A stretch of 64,000 nt of DNA from Ulva prolifera (Eukaryota; Chlorophyta; Ulvophyceae; Ulvales; Ulvaceae), in assembly GCA_023078555.1 (NCBI GenBank), contig CM041199.1, positions 5,275,315 to 5,339,314 of the forward strand, in the 5' to 3' direction. Numbering within the stretch: position 1 is the stretch's first letter; every line of letters begins with the position of its first letter. Of the stretch, positions 10,494 through 19,600 are shown piece by piece. Made by a program: the position numbers and the translations under genes. The notes under the pieces were generated by a model. It made no database searches and was not told the DNA's origin. It worked only from the letters and a program-made list of their open reading frames with translations.

Positions 10494-11822
10494 ATGAAGT
10501 TGTTAACTGCAACAATGGACAGCTCGCAGTCGTGCAGCGCGAGTCACCGCGCGGGTCTCCACATGCTGTCCGGCATGCTGCCACGGGAGACGTTCCTGCT
10601 GGACGGGCTCCTCATCGGCCTGGAGAAGCCGGACGGTGGCACGCGGCCGATCGCGGTGGGGGAGACCTGGTACCGGTTCGCGGCAGTGTGCGCCCTGCGC
10701 GAGTACGGCCGCGACATCGGAGAGAGCCTGGCGCCGCTGCAGGTCGGCGTTGGCACACGGGGCGGGACCGAGACAGTCGTGCACGGCCTGTCTTCTGCTC
10801 TGGCCGAGGGCGCTTCGGTGTTCTCGGTCGACATGAAGAACGCCTTCAACTGCATCGACCGCGCGGCCATGTTCGCTGCCGTGAAGGAGCGTGCCCCGGC
10901 GCTGCTGCCCTTCACGCAGTGGGCGTACGGCGCCGGGACCCCGCTGCACATCGCGGGCGCTCCGGAGGACGTCGAGCCGGTCCTCTGCCAACGTGGCGTC
11001 CGCCAAGGTGACCCCCTGGGCCCCCTCCTGTTTGCGTTGACCCTGCAGCCTGTCTTGGAGCGCGTCGACGCGTCAGGCGCCGGCGCACCTGTGGTGGCGT
11101 ACCTGGACGACATCAGCATTGCGGGCGACCTCGCGGCTGGAGCTGCCGTGTTCCGGCGGCTGTGCGTGGAAGCTGACGGCGTGCGCAGCATTGGGCTTGA
11201 GGTGAACCCGGCAAAATGCGGCGTCCACAGCGCCGACGCCGAGGCGGCGGCCGCCGTGGCCGCAGAGCTCGGCATTCGGGATCTGCACGCGGGCTTCAAG
11301 GCTGTCGGCACGCCGCTGGGCACCCCGGAGTACGTCGCCGAGGTGCTGGACGCGCGGGCGCGCGAGGTCGAGGGCCTCGTCGAGACCCTCGTGCGCATCC
11401 CGCTCTCAGTGCAGGCGCAGTTCCTCCTGCTGCGTGTGTCCCTGAGTGTGCGCATGACGCACCTGATGCGGACGGTGCCGTATGCCGTGCTCGAGCCGCA
11501 CATGCGCAGGGCGGACAGGAAGCGGGACCGCTTCCGGCGGGACGTGCCTGACCATGCCGCGTTCCGGTTTGTTCCGTTTGCGGTCGAATCGTGTGGCTTC
11601 ATGGGCAAGGCTGCCGTGAGGTTCGTCGGTCAGTTGGGGGATGTGGCCGCTGCCAGTGGGCGCATCTCCAAAGGCGCGTTTGTCCAGTGGGCGCTGCGGG
11701 TGTTGTCGGTGTCATTGCAGCGCGGCAATGCGGATATGTATCGGAAGTCTGGGCTTGTCATCTCTCGGGAGCAAGGGTTGCGATATGATGCGGGCCTGGA
11801 GGACGCGATCCTGCCGGACTGA
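10494..11822 (+). mobile_element. Reverse transcriptase ORF of a non-LTR-type retroelement (442 aa)
   Basis: The ORF carries RT motifs in order: RPIAVGETWYRFA near residue 48, FSVDMKNAFNCIDRA (motif A), QRGVRQGDPLGPLLFAL (motif B), AYLDDISI (motif C, the catalytic DD) and LEVNPAKC (motif D). The C-terminus has FRFVPFAVESCGFMGKAAVR and VLSVSLQRGNADMY, found at the end of non-LTR RT proteins after a restriction-like nuclease region. That intervening nuclease segment (the part with GDVCVTHPL and KYGRAG seen in the relic at 13904-14440) is missing here: the chain goes straight from DRFRRDVPDH to FRFVPF, which suggests an internal deletion. There is no apurinic endonuclease or integrase. The start ATG at 10494 follows the hairpin-rich leader. 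The 3' untranslated part ends at 11926 with the shared terminal sequence. Probably non-autonomous or dead, though the RT frame is intact. Confidence 0.85.
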
Positions 11823-11896
11823 GTTGTGAGTGCGGTTGTAGTGTTCGTGTGTGTGTGGGTGTATGTTGCATTTGATTCGGATGAGATTCGGTTTCA

Positions 11897-11926
11897 GTGT
11901 TTGTTTTCTCCCGTTCACTCTTTTGT
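11897..11926 (+). repeat. Retroelement terminal sequence, copy 3 (3' end of the RT element)
   Basis: Ends the roughly 100-base GT-rich stretch that follows the RT stop codon. It is identical in reverse complement over 30 bases to 9179-9208 and in the same orientation over 23 bases to 9973-9995. Confidence 0.85.
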
Positions 11927-12798
11927 AATGAACCCTGGGCGCCATATACCACCCTTCCCTGCTTCGAGACGCGTCGCTTAGGGCTGTCGAAGGCTTTGGC
12001 GTTTTGCATATTCACATGATGATGCCGCCATGTTTCGGATTGCATCTCGGGGGTTCGCAATGGACCGACCGGAACCCCGTTCGGTCTTCGCGCACTGTCG
12101 ATCCGAGGCAGCTTCCGCTGGTGCGACCGTTGCACCATCTCACACCTCCTCCGCGACCATTTCCTACGTCGACACTCGGCAAGTTGATCCTTATAATCAT
12201 GCCGAAATAGAGCTGGTGCCCTTGTGTTGTGCGTGCGGCTGTGGCAACGTTGCTCTGGTCCCAGGAAGTCCTTCCCAGGACCTCTGTCCTCGCCTCGATG
12301 CCTAGCGTCTGAGAAATCGCCTGAGAACATTTACACATGAAGAAACATTGTACATATGGTGGGAGGCTGCTGGTCACTGCTGATGGTCGTCTTATGACTG
12401 CCGACACGTGCATGTGCGATGCCGGCCCCCGCTCCAGACAAGCCATGCCGCTCTCTGGCAGCTGAAGCTCAGGAGATAGCTCAGCCTTCAGCATGGACCA
12501 GCACGCATGGACCAGCACGTGCACATCTCATCTTCTGCGCAACACACAGCGTGCAGCAATCGGATGCACGGTGGCCTCTCTGTGCCTTTTTGGGCGTATA
12601 GGAGGCCCGCCTGTTTGGGCTGCCTTTTTGTGCGGTCAGCAAACAGTTTCTTGGATTTGCGGATGGATTCCTAGGAACGGCCCTGCACCTGGCCTGTCTT
12701 CTTTGTAACAACATACATATACCCAGATTGTGGCCGCGTTGGCGCAGTCTGTGGCAGCCTGTGGGCAGTGAGACATAGGCCTATACATTCGTTACCAT

Positions 12799-12820
12799 TG
12801 GGCCCTTAATTAAGGGCCCA
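12799..12820. repeat. 22-bp perfect palindrome
   Basis: TGGGCCCTTAA followed directly by its reverse complement, with no spacer. Confidence 0.95.
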
Positions 12821-12842
12821 GTCAGAGAGGCCTAGGCGGCAG

Positions 12843-12866
12843 CAAATGTACACATGTGTACATTTG
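12843..12866. repeat. 24-bp perfect palindrome
   Basis: CAAATGTACACA followed directly by its reverse complement, with no spacer; 22 bases from the preceding palindrome. Confidence 0.95.
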
Positions 12867-13046
12867 TATACTGTAGCCACAGTCAACAATTGTGCACATG
12901 TACATGAATACTCTGCACACCCTTCCCCCTCCTTGGCTGTAAAGCCAATTGTTCCTGTAACACCCTCCACATCCATCCTGCATGCAGATGACCGCTCCCA
13001 AAGAGAATTCTCTTCGTGCGGATTCGAATGTCACACCACCCTCACT

Positions 13047-13076
13047 ACTGACACAGCTCAGCTGAGCTGTGTCAGT
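13047..13076. repeat. 30-bp perfect palindrome
   Basis: ACTGACACAGCTCAG followed directly by its reverse complement. It is the longest spacer-free palindrome noticed in the window. Confidence 0.95.
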
Positions 13077-13903
13077 GAGCTCAGGGGTAGGCACTGCTCA
13101 TATATGAGTATACTGTAGTGAATCATTGTGAGGGGCAATGGCAAGAGATATTGTTCTGTTTCACATGATGTGCACACGCACAGCTGTGTCTGTGTACGTT
13201 ACATAAGGATGAACGTGGCGAGGCGATGCTGGCTGAAAGCAGCACACACGGGGGACGACGGCCAAATGAACACGGCTATATCATGAGCTTTGTTTGATTT
13301 TTCGTCACGACTTCGACAGCAACCACATACACCTGTCCCAGTGCGTCTGATTGTGTGTTACAAGGACAAAGGCAGCAAGGCGGGCAGCACCGCGGAAGAA
13401 GCAAACAAACGAAGCAAACACACAGATACCCACGCACGCGACACCCACCAACACCCACCACGCCCAAAAAAAAAACCAAGCACACACCCACACACCCACA
13501 ACCCCAAACCCACACACGCACGCACAAACCCCACGGCCGACACACAACATCACAACCACCAGCACCACAACGCCCGCCGCCGTACGCCAGGGCCAAACCC
13601 AACACACTGCTGCCTGAGGCCGCCCATCATGGCCGCCCGATTGCCGGGGGCCGCCCTGGCCCCAAGACCCACCCCCACCCCACCAAGCCACAGCATACCA
13701 CGCCAGCCCGGCACACCGCCCCGCAGCCTCGCCGGCCCACGCCGCAGCGCACCCAGGACAATGCATCGCCCAAGCCGTCTCCGCAGTCCCCGCACACGCC
13801 AACGAAGGCATCCCGCACACCTATCGGACCCGGCCTAGCTGGAGTCAGAGGCCACAGGTCGGTGGCGTCAAGCGGACGGGGCGCCCAAGGGGCACCCCAC
13901 CGC

Positions 13904-14440
13904 TCAGGCCGGATGGCCTGTAAGCGGCGAGAGGTCATCAGACGGGACTGTGAGTCCCGCCAAAACTGCCTTGCCCGCGTGACGTGCCATCAGCGGAGCT
14001 GCGGCGCGCACCTGGCGCGCCACTGCACGACAGAGCGTCGTGGAGAGATCGCGCATTGCGTTCTCCAGGAAACGTCGCCGAGAGGCCGCGCCAGACCCTG
14101 CAGCCACATCAGCAAGCCTGTTGAGGAATGCAAAGGCGGCCGGGCCAACACGGCCGTACGTCTCATGCGACAGCGGGACCAGCGTGAACGCGCCCGCGCC
14201 GGCCCGGCCGTACTTTTCGCGTTTGCGCCGGTCGGCGGCCTCTGCCGAGGCACCGTCGCGGAGCGCCGCGGCGCTGACGTTTGAGGAAGCCAGCGGGTGG
14301 GTGACGCACACGTCGCCGATGACCGGCGCGCCCGGGAAGAACGCGAGGATGTCGCCCCGCTGTGCGGGTCTGCGGGACCGGGGCACAGCCTGCGACGGGG
14401 CAGCTGGTGCTTGGACCGACTGCTGCGGTGCTTGCGGCAC
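13904..14440 (-). mobile_element. Retroelement fragment: C-terminal restriction-like nuclease region
   Basis: An open frame of 178 residues contains GDILAFFPGAPVIGDVCVTH, an Ala-rich helix ending RRKREKYGRAGAGAF, then TLVPLSHETYGRVGPAAFAF and FLENAMRDLSTTLCRAVARQ. The order (aspartate in a beta strand, alanine-rich helix, lysine, then a hydrophobic LVPLSHET strand) fits the PD-(D/E)XK-like domain that follows the RT in some non-LTR elements, and its tail aligns with the end of the RT ORF at 10494-11822. No RT motifs occur upstream; 14440-14750 on this strand is Pro/Arg-rich without recognisable domains. I interpret it as a 5'-truncated insertion that still has an open frame. The nuclease-fold assignment is an inference from pattern only. 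Confidence 0.55.
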
Positions 14441-16614
14441 CGCCTGCGCGGTGTGGGGGGCGGCCGCACCAGCGGGGGCGTCGGCATCGGTCGCCGTTGT
14501 GGCAGCACAGGAGGGCGCAAGGACAGCCGCGTACGTGAGGGAAGAGGGTGCCTGGGCGCCATGGGAGAGAGTGGGCGCGACCGCGGCGGGGGCGGGGGAG
14601 GCTGCGAGGTGGTCGGCCGTGGGGGACGGCGTCGCGCTGTCGGGGCATGCTGGAGCAGGCTGCGGGATGGTGGGGGACGGGGCCTGGGCGCCATGAGGAG
14701 GAGCGGGCGCGACCGATTGTGCGTCTGATTGTGCACCCCACGCCTCAAGTCTGGTCCAAGTACTGCAGATATGCTGTTGACAGCGTCACAATTGTTGCTT
14801 AAGGATAAAGGTGGCGAGGCGCACCGAAGAAATGCTGTTGACAGTGTGCCGATGTAGATGTGAGATCTGATGACGTGAGACGTGCCTGATGACTATGTAC
14901 CCCGCTGGATAGATAGATCTGGCCATTTGATATCTTCGATATCGTCCCCAAGCAAATGCAGCAGTGACACAACATGCTGCAGTGCAGGGCCAAGCAGTTC
15001 ATTGGCCCCTGCAACCCACCCTTTGGCACTTAGAGAGGGCGCCTTGGCCCTGGAGCTGTCTCTCACGATCAGACTTTTGTAGCGCTGCCCAGCCTGGGCA
15101 TTGTCCATGACTACGGAATGCATAGGCCGCAGGCATGCATTATCCCGGTCGCCATCTGTAGTCTGCGCAGTATGAGTTCGCTGGTATGCGAATTCATGTG
15201 GGCGTCGAAGCTCGCAATCGCATCATTGACCTCACGCGCGTTGCCCGAGGGAACGTTCTCGACGACTGCGCTGCCTAGCAGCGGCCGCACGCACATCACC
15301 GCGCGGAATAGATCTTGACTCTTTGCAGTGCTGTCTGATTCCCGGTTTCAAGCGTCACCTTCACCTCAAAGTGCACAACCTGCGAATCGGATCTGCCGCC
15401 CTCTGCTGCGTGCGAGATTACGTGGCCTCTATAGATCTACGGTATCTTCGATGGTGCTTATACAATCGTATCTCAGATTTGTTCGAGATATTCCGGAGGG
15501 TACTGCCAGCACGTGCAGCTGCCACTTGTCGGTCGATACAGGAGATTCCGGGATGTGAGGGTTCAAGGACATGAGTGCTTGCAATTGGGAAGCACTAATT
15601 GGGACAAGACGTGGCCTGCTGCACCCTAGCATGCCTGTCATGACCGCTGTTGACGCACAACTTGTTGAACATTCAGTCAGATGCAGATACGAATGGTTTG
15701 AATGCATCAGGTCCAACAAACGTGCACACTGCTCAATGCTCCTGGACAGGCCGATCTCATCATGCATCACTGAGTGTTGGAGCAGGTACACAAATGACGA
15801 GAACATGATGACCCCTGGGTCTCAGGATCTGTTGCACACTATGGCGTGATGCCGTGGCATCACGGCAGTGATACGCTTGTTGAGATGCTGCCGACATAGT
15901 TGAGAGACCCATACAGCAATACCTGCCTCCTTTCCTCGTAACACAGGTGCAGGCGCAGGCGACAGTGAATTTTGGGCCAAATGCATGTACTCATGGGTAT
16001 CTCCGCAGCAGCAGCTGCAGAGGTACAAGATCAATGCAGGAGAGGGTGGGGTTTGAGCCGCATGCATGTACTCATGGGTACCTCAACAGCTGCAGCTGTA
16101 GAGATACAGCATGCAACGTCTATCATACATCGCTGCATATGCTCAAGCTGCATACACTCAAACGAACCTGAGGCCACCAACAGCTCTGGGCCTGCCGCGG
16201 CAGACTGGTGCAGTTGAAGAAAGCGCTGTTACAGTCGCGCGTTGTGCAGGTACCACCTCACGCAGGCACGTGGGCACCGCCGCACCATAGGGGCTACAAA
16301 TCCGGCTGACACCTATTGTTTTGTAAAAAAAACGAGGCATAGTCTTCACTCACTGCAACATATCAGCCCTGCGCCTCTCAATTCCTCCAGAGGCAGCCAC
16401 ACGCGAAGCTGGTCTCACAACTTGCCCGGTCAAACAGCTGCTCCAAGCCTCTGCCGCCGGCGGCCGTGACACACACACAGGGTTTGTGTACACAATTATC
16501 AGATACACTGCACAGCCGGCCAGACACGACACGTCGTCCGGGGTTGCAGGTTTTCAGCCAGGCTGTGCGCGCATGCAGGGCATGCATTGGCTTCATCTGT
16601 GCACTCCGGCGCAC
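14441..16614. other. Non-coding stretch downstream of the b561 gene
   Basis: No gene supported. It contains the paired direct repeat at 15981-16093; the rest shows nothing recognisable. Confidence 0.4.
15981..16093 (+). repeat. Diverged direct repeat, 81-bp spacing
   Basis: ATGCATGTACTCATGGGTA starts at 15981 and again at 16062. Each copy is followed by a similar CTC(C/A)..CAGC..CTGCAG segment, giving two related units of roughly 45 bases. Confidence 0.7.
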
Positions 16615-19600
16615 CTACACCACCGGGTTGCTAACGACATACTGTCCCCCCGCGGCCGTGCTCGGTGGCGCGGCATCCAGCGGCTTCTGGACTCCGCCGC
16701 TGCCATCCGACGACGGCTTCGCCGGCTTTTTCTTGATCCGCCGCGCGTTGACGAAGTGGAACGCGAGCAGCCCGATCCACAGCACACCCAGCGCGATGAG
16801 CACGCCGATGTACGAGGAGCGGTACGTATCGTGGTCCTCACTGAGTCCGCCGAACGTCTCCGCGAGCTCGAGGCCCCAGAAGATGACGACAACCGCCATG
16901 AGGATCGTGGCGTAGCCGACACCCTTGTGCAGGATCTCCCAGGCCCAGCGCAGCGCGGACTTGCGCTCGTCTTCCTTCGGCGGGTGCGGCCGGATGAGCG
17001 CGTTGAAGGGCTGTAGCCAGCCGAGGATCATGACGGTGAGGCCGAGGCGGCGGTGCTTGTGGCTATCCTCGAGCTCGAAGTTGATGAGCGCAATCGCGAC
17101 GCCGGCGGTGGCGAGCGCGAGGCCGATGATCTGGATGATGCGGTGCAGCGCAAACCTGCGGGCGGTCGGTGGGGTCAGACGAGTCAGTGAGGCTGTACGG
17201 CACGCCAATAGGAACAACAACAGCATCTTCTAGGACCGGGAGCGTCTGGGTGAGGCCACATGCATACACGGCTCACCAGCTGCAGCAGATGGGGATCTAA
17301 GGTCGTGCAGGCATCCAGTCGTCAGCGGTGTTGGGTCGTCGGCCCAGATCACACCAAACGATTCCGAATGTTGAGGCCTTATTCCTGGATGGTGGTCCAA
17401 CGAATGCCTCTAAGCGAGCCAATACTGGTCGTGGGGCAAGGGCGCACCAGATGGGGCCGAGTGTGCGCAGCGTGTTGGCGAGGATGACGCCTAGTGGCAG
17501 TAGTGCGCCCCAGCCGACGAGCATCAGGATCGCGTGGTTGCGTCGCCGCTTGTCGTTCGGGTCGACAAACTCGACGGCTTCCCCGCTGGCGCTGAGCGCG
17601 AAGCCGAACGCCTCTCGGCCGTCATGGTACGCGAGGGCGGGCGAGCCGCCGTGCGCGACAAGCGCACTGACAGGCGCCGCACCGTCAAACTCATCGTCGA
17701 AGTCACGCGTGAACTTGAGTACCGTGCTGCTCCCATCGCGCACAACCTCCACCTGCACGACGCTCCAGCCTGTCACAGCATGCTCAGCACAGCTAGCACA
17801 CACATGACTGCTCATATGCCGCACAACACATGCATGTGGGTGGGAGGCAGGGCGCACGTCGTAGACGGTGAAGGGGGACTCCTGTGAGAGGCGGCGGCCG
17901 CCGGCGCCGGCGGTGATGGCGGACGGCACTTCAACGACACCTGCGTTGCTCTTGCCGGTGAGCGCGTACACTCCGGCCTCACCATCAGTCGCGTCTGATG
18001 TGGCAATGACAGCCGTAGAGCCGATCATCTGGGTGGGGCTGCCAGGATCGGCAAACGCAAACGCGACATACCCAGCCCCCGGGGTCTCGACTGCGATCGT
18101 CGCAGAGGTGTCTGCACACAGCAACCTCCATCTCAGCTAGGCTCTTCCGCTACATTCACTCTACTTCTGCTCGGGCGCACAGCGCACAGCATGCGCAGCA
18201 CGTAGCTCCAGGCTGTTTTGAGGACCGGTGCCCGCCCATCACAGAGACAAGGGTGCCACGCCATCTGCGCAGCGCACAGCACAGCGCACAGGATGCGCAG
18301 CACATAGCAAGTTCAGCGCACCTCCGGCAGCGACGGGGTTGTAGTGCACGATCGCCTGGCCGCCGAGGCGTGTGATTGAGCAGGTGAAGCCCTCCTGCGT
18401 TGATGGGTCGCATGCGCCGCCCTCCTCCTCGATCTCAAAGAGGTTGACGCTGGTGGACAGGGAGCCGCGGCCGTCGTACGACACGCCGATGCCGCCGCCG
18501 TGGAACTTGAGGACGTCCTCCTTGTAGAAGTCCGTGTTGGAGATGGCGTCGGCGGGCAGGATCTCGAGGGAGGAGTCGGGCACGTGCGTCGCGGCCGTGG
18601 TGAGCTGGCCGTAAGCAAAGATCATGTGGTACGTCTGGTCTTCGGACAGGCAGACGTCGGTCGCCTTGTTCGCGTCCGCCGACTTGTTCTCGCGCACGTA
18701 CTTGATGTACGTCTTGCCCTCTACCTGGACACCTGCACGGCGGGGGAGGGTAGTCACACGCCCATGCAACGCCATCGGACCTGTCGTATGGTCAACATCA
18801 GGCAGACGCTACAGCAACGAGTGGGTGCAGCAACAAGCACAGCACATCGCGCAAACGCAAACGAGCAGCGACCATCGGCATGGACGAAACATGGCGCGCA
18901 GCGCGCAGCAAGGCCGCGGGTGAGGGTGTGGGGAGAAAAGGCCGGGGCCAGCGGCGCACCGATGGCATCGACGATATTGTCAGAGCCGCAGGTGCCGGCC
19001 TCGCAGAAGACGGCGTCCGGCAGAGGCTTGGCGCGCGACGGTGTGAACATGTCCACAACGCGGAAGTACTGCACGCCCTCTACCTCCCGTGCCGCGGCAA
19101 ACACGACGTCCTGGTTGACCATCGCATGCGTGCCGCCGCCGGCCGGGGTCGTCGGGTAGCCGTCGCACGGGCCGCCGGAGACAGCGCCGACGATCGGGTC
19201 CGCCGGCATCACAATCGCTCCGGAATAGTTCTCGATCTTCACGTCCTTGGCGTCGCCGGCACCACCCTCGCCCTCCGCAACAGGGGCCTCAGCAGCAGGG
19301 GCCTCGGCACCGGCCACAGGCTCGGCGGGGGGCTCGCCGGCGGCCGCGGCGTTGAGCAGCATGCGGCGGACAGTCAGGCGGTGTGCGCCCGGGGCGGCCT
19401 CCGCCTCCACTGCCGGCATGCTGAGCACGCGGCGGCGGCTTGCGGCTGCGGCCTCCGCCGGAGCGGCACCTTCTGCCGGAGCGGCGCCTTCTGCTGGGGC
19501 CTCACCAGCAGCACCCGCATCCTCACCCTCGGCGGCCGCGCCACCGCCGGCGGCAGCGGCGGCAGCCTCTGCGGCGTTGACAACCCAGCCAGCGCCGAGC

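Larger units (their letters stand above)
11927..13903. other. Non-coding stretch with perfect palindromes and a C/A-rich low-complexity tract
   Basis: No supported gene. It contains palindromes at 12799-12820, 12843-12866 and 13047-13076 and a CA/CCCA-rich segment at about 13430-13560. The latter, read on the minus strand, is GT-rich like the 3' untranslated end of the RT element and may be the 3' tail of the relic at 13904-14440. Confidence 0.5.

Noticed and set aside
13290-14284. Plus-strand Pro/Thr/His-rich frames
   Set aside because: Composed of CA/CCCA low-complexity DNA and the antisense of the retroelement fragment; no domain.
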